Part shown: in pieces, positions 31,427 through 44,177 of the stretch
How positions within the stretch are numbered: the first letter of the stretch is position 1
Layout: every line of letters begins with the position of its first letter
Origin: Iris pallida
Taxonomy: Eukaryota; Streptophyta; Magnoliopsida; Asparagales; Iridaceae
Assembly (NCBI GenBank): GCA_029216955.1
Contig: JANAVB010016207.1
Coordinates: 62,001 to 126,000, forward strand
Length of the DNA stretch: 64,000 nt
Reading direction: 5' to 3'
Notes under the pieces: generated by a model
The model's database searches: none
What the model was told of the DNA's origin: nothing
The model's input: only the letters and a program-made list of their open reading frames with translations
Position numbers and translations under genes: made by a program

Positions 31427-33235
31427 ACAAAAAGATATATGCATGGTTTCTGAAAACTAACTTTTCAGGACCCTCAAGAACTCGGGTACCAAAGGTCACA
31501 TCTACTCTTGATGTAGGTGGACCTTCCCTCCTCAACTGAAAGTAAGTGGATTCTCGATAGTGGATGCTCGCGACATATGACGGGAGACGCAAGTCTTTTT
31601 GCATCACTATCGATGAAGAGAGAAGGATATGTATCCTTCGGTAACAATCTCAAAGGGCACATAATAGGTAATGGTATCATTGGTCATCCTCCTTCTCCTG
31701 TAATAAAGGATGTCTGCCTAGTGACCGAGTTAAAGCATAACCTGCTCAGCATTAGTCATCTTGCTGATCATGGATATGATATTAACTTTGGACAAAACAG
31801 TTGCTACATCTATGATAGGTCAACAGGAGACATTGCTTTTGAAGGAAAAAGAGAGGACAACATATATATTTTCTATCTTTCTATAAATACTAACAATGCA
31901 GGTAGATGTCTATATGCCCACAAAGACGAACGACTACTTTGGCACCAGCGTCTTGGTCATGCCAACATGGATGCTATATCCAGGCTGTCTACCAAGAAGC
32001 TAGTGAGAGGATTGCCTGACATCACATTCAAAAAGGACACGGTATGTGCCGAATGTGAACTAAACAAGGCAACTAAATCCTCATTTCATTCCATCAACTC
32101 TGTAAGTACTACTAGACCCTTGCAACTACTTCATATGGATTTATTTGGTCCTAGTAGAATAGCTAGCCTTGGTGGCAAACTTTATGCATTTGTTATTGTT
32201 GATGATTTTTCGAGATTTACTTGGATTTTCTTTCTCGCTAATAAGAGCGATGCTATTTCTGTTTTCAAAGTTTTTGTAAAGAAAGTTCAAAACGAAAAAG
32301 GCTACATGATTACTCGAATCCGAAGTGATCATGGAGGCGAATTCGTAAATTATGATTTTGAAAATTTTTGTAATGCAAATGGTTTTGATCATAAATTTTC
32401 TTGTCCTAGAACTCCTCAACAAAATGGTGTTGTGGAGCGGAAGAATAGAACTCTCGGCGATATGGCCAGAGTCATGTTGAATAATTTTTTACTTCCGAAA
32501 TACTTTTGGGCAGAAGCTGTCAGTACAGCATGCCACATTTTGAATAGGGTGCTGATTCGTCCCATTACGAAGAAAACACCCTATGAGCTTTGGTTTGGGA
32601 GAACCCCCAATGTTTCTTATTTTAAAGTTTTTGGTTGTAGATGTTTTATCCTTAACACCAAAGACAACTTAGGCAAATTTGATGCCAAAGCTGACGATGG
32701 TATCTTTTTTGGTTATGCCGCCAAGAGTAAGGGATATAGGGTTTTTAATAAACGCTCACTTATTGTGGAAGAGTCAACAAATGTGACTTTTGATGAAGAT
32801 AACAGTGTAGTAAGTACTCTTGATGATGACGTTGAGCCATCAACTTCTACTCCAATGAATACTTCAACCGAAACTGATTCTCTGGAGGGTTTGCCTAAGA
32901 AATTCTCTTTCAAACCTTCTCATCCAGAAAATTTAGTAATAGAAGAAGTTTCACGTGGAGTAACTACTAGATCATCACTAATAGACTCCGTTGCTAGCAC
33001 TGCCTTCATTTCACAAGTAGAGCCTAAAAACATTTCTGAAGCCTTTAATGATGAATTTTGGATTTCTGCTATGCAAGAAGAACTCAACCAATTCGAGAGA
33101 AGCCAAGTATGGGAACTCGTTCCTAAACCGGTTAATCACTCGATAATTGGTACTAAATGGGTTTTTAGAAACAAAGTAAATGAAGATGGTTCAGTCACAC
33201 GTAACAAAGCTCGAGGAAGGTATCGACTACGATGA
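31427..33235 (+). pseudogene. copia-2 protease, integrase and N-terminal RT
   Basis: The frame from 31517 begins in the protease: W-I-L-D-S-G-C-S-R-H-M-T-G with catalytic Asp at residue 14. Next comes the integrase zinc region (L-L-W-H-Q-R-L-G-H-A and C-A-E-C), then the core with H-M-D-L-F-G, R-S-D-H-G-G-E-F and N-G-V-V-E-R-K-N-R, an intact D, D, E set, and an RT start (G-T-K-W-V-F-R-N-K). Between 31400 and 31516 the pol sequence continues Gag in other frames (K-I-Y-A-W-F-L-K), so at least two frameshifts separate Gag and protease. At about 33212 a short out-of-frame deletion after N-K-A-R removes the conserved start of the RT palm and ends the frame at TGA 33235. Confidence 0.9.
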
Positions 33236-34529
33236 GACGTATGCTCCTGTTGCTAGACTAGAATCCATTCGGATGCTTTGTGCTTTTGCTAATTTTCAAA
33301 ACTTTAAATTATTTCAAATGGATGTGAAAAGTGCTTTCTTGAATGGTTTTATTAAGGAGAAAGTTTATGTGAAACAACCTCCTGGCTTTGAAAATCACAA
33401 ATTTCCAGACCACGTGTTCAAGCTAAAAAAAGCACTTTATGGCCTCAAACAAGCCCCCAGAGCTTGGTATGAAAGGCTAAGTAGCTTCTTACTTGAGAAA
33501 TGTTTTTCAAAAGAGAAAATTGACACTACACTGTTTATAAAATCTTTTAAAGACACTATTCTGTTGATTCAAATCTATGTTGATGATATCATTTTTGGGT
33601 CTACTGATGAAACCCTCTGTCAAGAATTTGCCAAGTGTATGCAGACGGAATTTGAGATGAGCATGATGGGAGAGCTCAACTACTTTCTTGGCCTGCAAGT
33701 GAAACAAATGGCTAATGGAACTTTCATCTGTCAATCGAAGTATACCAAGGACATGCTGAAGAAGTTTGATCTTGACAACGTCAAACCAATCAGCACAACA
33801 ATGGCTACTTCAACCAAACTCGAACTAGATGAGAGCGGCAAACCTGTTGATCAACGTAAGTATCGAGGTATGATAGGCAGCTTACTTTATTTAACTGCTA
33901 GTCATCCCGATATCATGTTCAGTGTTTGCCTATGTGCTAGATATCAAGCTAATCCTAAGGAATCACACATGATCGCGGTTAAGCGTATCTTTCGATACCT
34001 TAAGGGTACGGTTACAGTGGGCCTATGGTATCCCAAGTCCACATCATTTGACCTTATTGGTTACTCTAATGCTGATTTCGCTGGATGCAAGGTCGACCGT
34101 AAAAGTACGAGCGGCACGTGTCATTTATTAGGAAAGGCTTTAGTCTCCTGGTTTAGCAAGAAGCAGAACTCTGTAGCACTATCCACAATAGAAGCTGACT
34201 ACATAGCAGCTGGGCGTTGTTGTGCACAAATTCTGTGGATGAAGCAAACCCTTGAAGACTATAAGTTATCTTTCATGCATATTCCTATATTCTGTGACAA
34301 CACTAGTGCCATTAATTTGACTAAGAACCCTGTCTGTCACTCACGCACTAAACACATTGAGATCAGAAATCACTTTTTGCGTGATCATCAGCAAAATGGC
34401 ACTATTAACTTAGAGTTTATTGACACCGATCATCAGCTAGCAGATTTCTTTACTAAGCCATTATCCGAAGAGCGCTTCAATTTCCTTTGTCGTGAACTCG
34501 AAATTTTGGATGAAGCAGTTATAAGTTGA
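33213..34529 (+). pseudogene. copia-2 reverse transcriptase (rest) and RNase H
   Basis: In the new frame the RT continues E-E-G-I-D-Y-D-E-T-Y-A-P-V, then M-D-V-K-S-A-F-L-N-G, Y-G-L-K-Q-A-P-R-A-W-Y and Y-V-D-D-I-I-F-G (codons from 33576), so the RT active site is kept. RNase H follows: Y-S-N-A-D-F-A-G, S-T-I-E-A-D-Y and C-D-N-T-S-A. The usual motif is Y-S-D-A-D; the catalytic Asp is Asn here (AAT 34068-34070). The protein ends L-A-D-F-F-T-K-P-L then R-E-L-E and TGA at 34529. The frame is open to its end, so the main damage is the upstream deletion and the RNase H change. Confidence 0.9.
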
Positions 34530-35284
34530 GACTCACCTGCGTAAATATCGAGTATATTTTGATTCTTTTACGACGAATTTGGTATGGATAAAAGCCGAAA
34601 GGGTCCTTCTGACAACAAGGCGTAAAAGCCTAAGCGACACGGTGCACTAGTCCTCAGGACTACCGCTAGCTGGGATCCGGCCACTGCAGCTAACCCATGG
34701 AAAATTCAAAATATTGAATTACAATATATTTCCTTGTTTATTATATAGTTTTTTTCGATTTAATATTGCCTAATTTATTTTTCTAAAGTTCATTCTGACT
34801 TTTGTGTACCTCTCTATGTACTTCAATGAATTCATCAAACTTTTATCCTCTCTATCTTTTTTTTTCAACACTTAACCATTTTTTTATCTTTTCAGCCTGT
34901 TTTCAGTTCTGGACCACTAATCCAGAACTCGGGCTGAACTCTGCCCCTAACAGAGTTCGGGCCGAGTTCGGTCCCTATTGGTCCAGCGTCGGGATCAGCC
35001 TCTGCCGTTGGATCAGTTTAGATCATACGGTCAGAATTTCTTCCGACCAACGAAAACCCTCTCTTATATTTCGGGTTTTCTTCTCTCTCCTTTACTATTA
35101 CCTCCTTTCTCACCTCTCCAAACTCTTTCCTTCAAACCCTAACCCTAGTTTTGATCTAGAAGTGCTCCATTGCTCCTCAAAATCAAGGGAAAGGGGTTTC
35201 TCATCATTCTCTTCCACTGTTTGTTATTGATTTCAGGTATATCCCCTTCTTTCTCTCCATTTCAAGTTCTCTATTTTCTTGCAA
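34530..35284 (+). other. copia-2 spacer between pol and the env-like ORF
   Basis: Non-coding. It contains a diverged copy of the LTR palindrome family (GAACTCGGGCTGAACTC and GAGTTCGGGCCGAGTTCGG, about 34928-34972). It also has CT-rich stretches (about 35065-35130) and GATTTCAG|GT before the ORF at about 35230-35236, which could serve as a splice acceptor for a subgenomic mRNA. Confidence 0.5.
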
Positions 35285-36547
35285 ATGGCTCATCGCTTGC
35301 CCAATCGTGGGAAAAGGACTCGAACTGAGGGAGCTTCCTCTTTGAATCCTTCTCCTCCAATTGAGCAAGTAGTTGAACAACAACCCATTCATCCGTTGTT
35401 CAACCCGTCTTGTCCCCATGATCCGAATACATATGACGAGCGATTATTTGTGTCGCTAGACGCGTCTAATGCATGGTTTAGCGACTTTCGGACTCGTCCG
35501 GTGTTCGGGGGACATCCGATAAATTTTACAATCTTTTTTCAATATGAATCATTGTTTCGTGATCTATGTTTGGATGCGTTAGTTGCCTCAAACTTTGTCA
35601 TTTACCGTAGCGCAATCCAAATGTTTTATTGCAATTTAACTTTCGATGCAACCCACATCTATTCCCGGGTTGCCGGTATTGACATTGCTTTCAATGATTC
35701 TGAGTTGGAGGATTTTCTTGATCTTTTTAATCTCGATGCTTGGGATAAACTTGTGGAAGCTCGTCAATTTCAATTTGTTGGCGATACTTCTCTTGAAGGT
35801 TTCAAGGAGGAATTATGTGCTCCTAACATAAGTCCTCGCAAACTTATGGCCAAGCACCTCAACCCATATTTCTATGAACTGCATCGAATCATTTTTAACA
35901 CTATCTTGCCAAAAGCTGGCTCCACTGATGAAGTTACCTACTTTGAGATATCTGCTTTGTATCACCTTCATTATCGTATCCCCTTCAATCTTTCTAGGAC
36001 AATGATGGACTGGATGATAAATTGTAGGAAGAAACCAAGAGCATTGGTTTATCCTTTATATCTTCCTATGGTTTTTCGTGCGTTCATTATTCCTATTCAT
36101 GACTGTCAGTTCTTGCCTGCTCCTGCTTTCCTGTCCAAGGCACGACGTTCTCAGGCAGTCGTCGCCTCTCCTGAGACTTCTGAGCAGTCTGCTGATGAGG
36201 AGCCTGACGCCCCTCCACTCGGTCAGGATGCACCACTTCCACCTGCCACTCTTGAGCCTATTCAGACTATGCTCCGGGATCGTTTTGACCTTGAGGACGA
36301 GCGCTGGACCCAGCTGGATTATCGTACTACTCTACAGATGAGTGCCTTCGGCAACTCCCTGCATGATATACGGTACTCCATATCTCATCATCTGCACATT
36401 CCCATGGAGCGGGATCCTGAGCGCGCGGGCCATCGCATTGATGATCCATGGGTCATGCGTTACATGGATCCGGATGCTGCATTTCTGGACCCCCGTCGCT
36501 CCTTTCCTGGTCCTTCAGACCCTCCAGGACCTTCTCGTGCTCCGTGA
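35285..36547 (+). CDS. copia-2 extra (env-like) ORF, function unknown
   Basis: From ATG 35285 the frame is open for about 420 codons. The N-terminus is basic (R-L-P-N-R-G-K-R-T-R). The central part (about 60-270) is a compact domain with F-Y-C-N-L, H-I-Y-S-R-V-A-G-I-D-I and Y-L-P-M-V-F-R-A-F. It resembles the plant transposon-associated protein domain found in SIRE and Athila elements. A Pro/acidic linker follows (A-D-E-E-P-D-A-P-P-L-G-Q), then a helical segment and a Pro-rich end. I see no signal peptide and no convincing transmembrane helix, so an envelope role is not supported. The copia-1 remnant at 2-460 is homologous to the C-terminal part. That it stays open while gag-pol is broken fits the young age. 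Confidence 0.75.
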   Translation: MAHRLPNRGKRTRTEGASSLNPSPPIEQVVEQQPIHPLFNPSCPHDPNTYDERLFVSLDASNAWFSDFRTRPVFGGHPINFTIFFQYESLFRDLCLDALVASNFVIYRSAIQMFYCNLTFDATHIYSRVAGIDIAFNDSELEDFLDLFNLDAWDKLVEARQFQFVGDTSLEGFKEELCAPNISPRKLMAKHLNPYFYELHRIIFNTILPKAGSTDEVTYFEISALYHLHYRIPFNLSRTMMDWMINCRKKPRALVYPLYLPMVFRAFIIPIHDCQFLPAPAFLSKARRSQAVVASPETSEQSADEEPDAPPLGQDAPLPPATLEPIQTMLRDRFDLEDERWTQLDYRTTLQMSAFGNSLHDIRYSISHHLHIPMERDPERAGHRIDDPWVMRYMDPDAAFLDPRRSFPGPSDPPGPSRAP

Positions 36548-37143
36548 TGGAGATTGGCTCGATCTGCTGCTGCTACTGATGATGATCTTAGTTGATGCTT
36601 TTTTATTTCAGTTATTTAGTTTATTATGGATTTATGTCCTTGGTTTTATGTACTCAAACTCTGGTTGTGTGTTTGACACTTGGTTTTGTGGATAATATTT
36701 TATACTCATTATCATAGTTTTACTTTATGCTAGTGACTCATTTTGTTTAGTCATACACTGTTTCTTCTCTGCTTGGTGTGGTTGCATCACTCTTCATTGT
36801 CTATACTGCAGTTTATATGATCTTTCATTCATATGCAGTCTATATTGCTAACTGCCAAAAGGGGGAGAACTATGTATATTCTGGCTAGATATATTTAGTA
36901 TCATATCTTTCGCTTTCGTATATCTGTGCTTGTTTGTGCTTTTTGGAGATATTATACAGGTTCAATGCATTCTTTACGGGGAGCTATCTCCTCTAGCTCA
37001 GCGCCGTTCACTGATCACGGGGGAGCTCTTATTTCTAGCTCGGCATCGATTATGGAGGAGCTATGTTGCTATGATCAACTGTGTCCAGGTATGAATGTTG
37101 AATATACATATATTATTTTGTCAATTATCAATATGGGGGAGAT
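36548..37143 (+). other. copia-2 3' untranslated region with repeated purine tracts
   Basis: GGGGGAG occurs at about 36861 (AAAAGGGGGAGAAC), about 37019 (ACGGGGGAGCTC) and 37134 (ATATGGGGGAGAT). The last abuts the 3' LTR and is the polypurine tract. Repeated tracts of the same kind are present in copia-1. Confidence 0.75.
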
Positions 37144-38087
37144 TGTTGACACAAAGTCACAGTAACCAAATATTGACAATATTGACTAAATAATATCTGT
37201 AATAATTCAATACGACACACGACGTCTGCATTAAGCTCAAGACAGAAGACAGCTCAGCTTCCGTGTCTCAGTTGATTCGAGTCTGTATTTTACACTTTCT
37301 TTGAGTCTAGACTAATGTAATCTGAGTCATGCTGAGCTCTTGAAACTTAGACAATAGCCTACCCAAAAATCCCAAAGCTCCACCAAACCAGAAATTCCCA
37401 AATGGTCCCCTTTGAACCACTCTGTGCTCTGGAGACAGAGTTCGGGCCGAACTCTGCCTCCACACAGAGTTCGGGCCGAACTCTGTCCCCTAGAAATCAG
37501 GAACCCTAATTTTAGGGTTAGCTGGTTGCTAGTTGTCCAACGGCCAAATATTTGAATTTTTCTACCCGAATTCTGGCCGAATTCTGCCTATAAAAATACT
37601 ATAAATAGGGCATGAATTCTCTCATTCCAATCTATCCAATCTTCTCTTCTCTTCTCTCTTATAGCTGAAATAAGCCATACCCTTCCCATCTACTAGCCAC
37701 AAGCCTCCTAAGTCTCGAGTGCTCAGCATCTCTCAGTTAGGATTCTTGTGCAAGAGTCGAAGAAGTCGCTTGGACAATTCCAAGCAAATCGCCACTGCGA
37801 TCCTCTGTTAGAAGTTGACGTGCTCTTCTGAAGTAAAGGCACGATTGTAAACTACTATTTCACAAATAGTGGATTTGAATCCTGAGCTAGAGTTCTCAGG
37901 CCTGGACTAGTCCTCCACGAGGGAAACCAGGTTAAAATCGCTGTGTTTGCGTATGCTCTTTTAATCTCCTTTTATTTTCCGCACTTTACTCTGATTATTT
38001 ATTATTGGTGAAAGAGTTATTTTTAATTGGTCATTTTTCTATATATACTCTATTCACCCCCCTCTAGAGTTGCCAAACTGTTCTTCA
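37144..38087 (+). repeat. copia-2 3' LTR
   Basis: It is nearly identical to 28371-29316, with 9 substitutions and 2 one-base gaps by manual comparison. Both palindrome copies here have the GGG centre. Confidence 0.95.
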
Positions 38088-38338
38088 TATTTGAGGCTAT
38101 GGCAGTACTTAGATACTAGATAGGCTCAATTCAGAGATGAGTTATTTGGGGTTTTGGTTTAGTTTTCTGAATTGGTGATGTTACATTGAGTTGAGGGTAA
38201 GTTATAGAGGGTTATGTATATAGACATGAGTATATATATAGGTAATATTTATAGAAGTGGCTTTATGTTTCAGTTTTAAGAGGTATATATATAGGTAGAG
38301 TTGAGTTGAGGGTATTAATGTATGGGATATATACATGG

Positions 38339-38990
<652 letters not shown>

Positions 38991-39000
38991 ATATGATATC

Positions 39001-39547
39001 TACATGTTGTATCTTGGTATCCTAGCCTATGGTTGAGATACCCTATAGATTGACCTAGAATGGACCCAATAGGCCTAATTGAGCTTGTTGACTAGAATTT
39101 GACCAAACCCTAGGCAGTTGATCAAGTTAGCTTAGATGTTGACCTAGTTTGACTAGAAGGTTGACAAGTGTTGATAAAGAGTTAACTTTGACCTAGATTG
39201 ACTTAGAATCATGTAGATTGTATTATAAACTTCAATTATTGTAAATTGAACTATTTATAACCTGTATTGCTTATATCTACATGTTGTATCTTGGTATCCT
39301 AGCCTATGGTTGAGATATCCTATAGATTGACCTAGAATGGACCCAATAGGCCTAATTGAGCTTGTTGACTAGAATTTGACCAAACCCTAGGCAGTTGATC
39401 AAGTTAGCTTAGATGTTGACCTAGTTTGACTAGAAGGTTGACAAGTGTTGATAAAGAGTTAACTTTGACCTAGATTGACTTAGAATCATGTAGATTGTAT
39501 TATAAACTTCAATTATTGTAAATTGAACTATTTATAACCTGTATTGC
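39001..39547. repeat. 277-bp tandem duplication in H LTR1
   Basis: The unit beginning TACATGTTGTATCTTGGTAT at 39001 is repeated at 39278 with almost no change. The H LTR2 copy (44141-44177 plus 53109-53330) has one unit only. Confidence 0.92.
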
Positions 39548-39568
39548 TCTAATTAGGACTCTGTGACA

Positions 39569-40574
39569 CATTTTTAGTGGTGGTCCATACAGGTCGAGAT
39601 TCGCATTAGTACGAAGTCATGGTAGTGCGACGATTAGTTGTACTGCTGCGCGCCTATGGTAAGAGATAAGGAATAGGCTTTAGCGTGAGTGGATACTCAA
39701 TCACAGTTAGGACTACTTGAGAAGATTCCTGGGATGACCCTTGAGAATCTCATTATAAACTATCTCGAAATTCGATTCCAATAGGTTTTTTCTACTTTCC
39801 TTATTCGTTGTTGAATTTGATTCGTAGTGTTCATTGTTGACTTGATTTTCTACCAAGGTAAATCCTATGGGTTAGGTTGCCTCAGTTATGAAATCTAGAG
39901 TCTTTTACAGCCATATTAGCTGGCATGGCGAAGATATAGAGTCTGATTTTGGATGTATTTCTCGGGTGTGGGAATTTAAAGTATTTGCAACCAAGCATGC
40001 GACAATAAATTTTTTTTAAATTCCATGATTTATAGGTCTGTACCTTAGTTGCGGACTCTATGGATTATCGCAGCCGTACTTACTGGCATGACGAGAATTT
40101 TGGTAACATGGTTCTGGATAGATGGGTATGATTATCAGATTGTAGAATAGATACCATATAGATGGTGCCCTAGTATAATGGAGTGAAATATCAGTATGGA
40201 TGTTACTTGAGTATCATGAAGTAGATAGAGGGAGCTAGGCCACCTGTGGTGTAGCACCATGCCCAGCACCATAGGGGCAAGGCTTTTGCGCTGACGGTCG
40301 AGGATACCGAAGCTATGGGTGATGGGTTAGTAGGTCTCTTTTTCCTGTCCTTCTTTTCTATCTTGTTGTGTGATTCCATTAATACCTGTCAGGATATTTT
40401 GTGCTGTGATAGATAGTGTAGTGACCCTGTTCGAGACTATGAAATCATGATCAGTAGGACCATGTGTTTGCATGTTATTGGATAGATTTTATTGACTTTG
40501 ATTGTTGGAGGTTTATCCTAGGAGGAGTACAACATCTTAAATTTCGAGGATGCAATTTTTCTGGGGGGGAGGAT
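39569..40574. other. H internal region, copy 1 (about 1 kb)
   Basis: It lies between LTR1 (ending GTGACA) and LTR2 (starting TGTAACTACC). No gag or pol motif is visible on either strand. It starts with TTTTTAGTGGTGGTCCATACAG, shared with the LARD element. It ends with TTTCGAGGATGCAATTTTTC and GGGGGGGAGGAT, the 3' signature of Tekay/Del-type elements (a TTTCGAGGACGAAATT relative) and a polypurine tract. No standard tRNA-Met PBS is seen after the LTR. Confidence 0.7.
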
Positions 40575-41149
40575 TGTAACTACCATTTTTCTAAAATAAG
40601 GGTAATTTGAACTTTCATAAAATTGATCATGTTAGTTGTTATATAATGGATTTAAATCATGTTAATAATTAATTGGTAAATTTTTTATTATTTTAATAAT
40701 ATTTAAATTGATTGATTGTGATTGTGTTCCTTACTAGTGAAACCTTAGAACTACTTAGCCTAGAGACTAACCATGACCATGGAAACCTATCTAATGTGAT
40801 TAGATTAATTCACTACCACTTTTTAGGCTAAGGATATTTTGGTAATTTGTGAATTTTTTTAATTTTATTTAATTAATAATGTGCTAAGTGTTATATTAGG
40901 TCTAACCCTAGAATTATCCTAATCTAAATGTTGATCATGAACCTAGAGGCTTAGTTAGTAGCTTTGAACTAATTAACTAAGTTCTAAAATATCTAGATAT
41001 TATGTTGAACCTAAGATATTGTAGAAACCCTAACCAATTTGGGCCTTTACCTAAAAGGCTTGAAATTACACTTGAGAAGGCCTTAAAATACATTTGGACC
41101 TAACCCTAACCCTAGAAACTAGTCTTGGCCGGCCAAGGATGCCCCCACC

Positions 41150-41157
41150 TATATAAG
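41150..41157 (+). promoter_or_regulatory. TATA box in H LTR2
   Basis: TATATAAG lies in a CCACC-TATATAAG-TGAAC context, followed by a CT-rich segment (CTCTCTCTTGTCTCTTTT) about 20 bases later. This is a plausible LTR core promoter. Confidence 0.5.
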
Positions 41158-41689
41158 TGAACATTAGCTCTCTCTTGTCTCTTTTATTGCAAACCCTAAT
41201 CCTAATTTGTGTTCTTCCCCAAATTTTGCCCCCTTTCACCAAATCAACTCCAAATTGAACCAAATTAATTGTAATACACTCCTCTAGTGTAGAGGAGGTC
41301 TCTATTGGCTAACTAGCAAGCATTGGTAGCAATCTGACCAAAGGAATTGGTGTGGGATCTTTTCAAAGGGGATTTTCATTGAGATTCCAACTCTCAATAG
41401 GTAATGATCTCTAAACATATTTGTTTCCTGATTTCTCACCATAGATGCATTCATTTAGGGTCCTCCTAGCCCTAGGTTTGTTTTGGGATCAATTCGTGTC
41501 CATTTGAGACCCGTATCATGGGTGTATTGCTCCATATCGGAGAGATATCTCAAATGTTCGACGAAATGTCCCTTGGGACTTTTTGTTCTCTATTTTCAGT
41601 ATAAAATATATTTTTGGAAAGCTTGTGATGTGTGGATTAATTCTGTAATTGTCTGATTCAATTTTTGTGGTGTTTACTGTGCCAAAATG

Positions 41690-42830
41690 GACACAGGGAC
41701 ACGTGCACACACTATGCTACCCTGTCCTACTGCTGTTGTGTCCAAACTCACTGGACATGACACGAATCGAGGTGCAATCGGTTGATAATGGTAGGTGCAA
41801 TGACTGACATTGTTCACATGAAGTTTGGCTCGAGTTGGTTGGGTATTCAAGGAGAAATCCCTCCCAAAGTGTCAGTCGATGCTCGTACACACACAGTTAT
41901 TTCATTTCTGATACTGCATGTTTGACACTACTTCGATACACTTCGACACGACCTTATTGAATCAGAGGACACCTTTACACGTAGTTAACATGATGATACT
42001 CCTCCATGACACATTACTACGACACATGTGTCCCACACAAGCTCGACACGTATGCACCACTGCTCTTACCTATTTCTTATACCATGTCTGATACTTCGTA
42101 TGAATACTGGTACATGACACAATATTTGACACACCAACGAGACACCCTCACTCATACTTGATTGGAGACATGCTAGACACACTCTGTGACACAACTTCCT
42201 GTTACACCACATATTGAACTGCTCTGATAGTTCGAATGGGATCCATGGTTAATACATGTATACACATTCACATGCTCACTGTACACTTCTTTGACACCTC
42301 TGTGACACAATGCTTGGACACTCTAATGTATGCTCACACACTTGTTTGGACAGACACATCACTCACCCATATATTTGATACACTTGTCACTTGTATTCTC
42401 TGATATCAGTCTGCAGACCACTTGGCACTGTGACACATGTTCACAGACACTCACACACACATGTTGACACAGTAACACACTTCCATTCACTTTGACACAC
42501 TCTATGACATATCTGCACACATTGCTACCATGTGACACTCGAACACCTACTCACTTTGATACTCTGGACACTAATGACACACTTGTATGATACACACACA
42601 TGTTGAACACATTCTAATACAAAGATACAACTTCCTGCCATATATTTCACTTTTCTGTGACACACTCCACTTCACCTTGCATGCTGCACATCTTGCTGCC
42701 TGTAATACTTGCTCTGTGACACCATATGAACACTGTACACTATGACACTTTTTCACTCACTTCACACTACTGCAATTGTATTTCCTTCATGCAAACACAC
42801 ACTCTGATTGTTCCTGTACAGCAGACCCAC
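41690..42830. repeat. GACAC/TGACACA motif-dense stretch
   Basis: Over about 1.1 kb the words GACAC, TGACACA, GATAC and ACACAC occur every 10-25 bases without a fixed period. There is no convincing open frame. The same words appear, less densely, in the LARD LTR (44890-45110) and in S (23040-23360). Confidence 0.7.
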
Positions 42831-43219
42831 TCGACCCCCTTTTGATATTGCAGTTTGAGCTTGATGTTGAGTTGGGAGGATTTGATATGCATGTGGGTTT
42901 CAGTTCAAATTTTTGAGTTAGGTTTGCATAAGTGAATGATGTTGTTTGGTATATATATATATGATATATATATATATATATGGGGATTAGTTGAGTTGTA
43001 TGTTGATGTGAGTATAGTTAAAGGATATCTATTATATTTGATATATATTGGGGTTCCAGATTTCTGATTGGGGTAAGTTGAGCCTTGTTGCATCTCAGTT
43101 TTCTGAGATAGATGCTATAGGCTGTGTATTTCTGAGATGAGATTCATGTGGGGTTAGTGAGTGGTTTGTATCTCAGTTTATGAGATGTTATGAGAGTAGG
43201 ACTCAGTTTCCTAAGTATA

Positions 43220-43680
<461 letters not shown>

Positions 43681-43924
43681 GAGGCTATGGCAGTACTTAG
43701 ATACTAGATAGGCTCAGTTCTAAAATGAGTTATTTGGGGTTTTGGTTCAGTTTTCTGAATTGGTGATGTTACATTGAGTTGAGGGTAAGTTATAGAGGGT
43801 TATGTGTATAGACATGAGTATATATATAGGTCATATTTATAGAAGTGGCTTTATGGTTCAGTTTTATGATGTATATGTATAGGTAGAGTTGAGTTGAGGG
43901 TATTAATGTATGGGATATATACAT

Positions 43925-43927
<3 letters not shown>

Positions 43928-43981
<54 letters not shown>

Positions 43982-44012
43982 TCATGGTATATATATATAT
44001 ATATATATATAT
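43928..44012. repeat. (TA)n microsatellite
   Basis: Two TA runs are separated by TTTTTTTTTTCATGG. Confidence 0.95.
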
Positions 44013-44177
44013 GTTAGGTTATATACTTGTGGGTAATATATATAGAAGTTAGGCTATAGATATGTTATATTTATATATATGAGCTTTGAGGGTATATATA
44101 TAGGTATTGATATATAAGTGGTATTATATATATATGATATCTACATGTTGTATCTTGGTATCCTAGCCTATGGTTGA

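Larger units (their letters stand above)
28371..38087 (+). mobile_element. copia-2: complete SIRE/Maximus-like Ty1/copia element
   Basis: It is 9717 bp with LTRs 28371-29316 and 37144-38087, both TGTTGACAC...GTTCTTCA, and a perfect 5-bp duplication TATTT (28366-28370, 38088-38092). The paralogous H sequence at 43666-43690 reads straight through the insertion point, which confirms the boundaries. Order: PBS, gag, protease, integrase, RT, RNase H, extra env-like ORF, polypurine tract. By eye the LTRs differ by 9 substitutions and 2 single-base gaps (about 1%), so insertion was recent. Gag-pol frames are broken, so movement would need proteins from elsewhere. Confidence 0.96.

Noticed and set aside
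35230..35236. TTTCAGGT as a certain splice acceptor for the env-like ORF mRNA
   Set aside because: The sequence fits, but I can identify no matching donor with confidence, so it is mentioned only as a possibility.
35285..36547. Retroviral envelope gene
   Set aside because: There is no signal peptide, furin-type site or membrane anchor in the reading frame. The label env-like is kept only because of the position.
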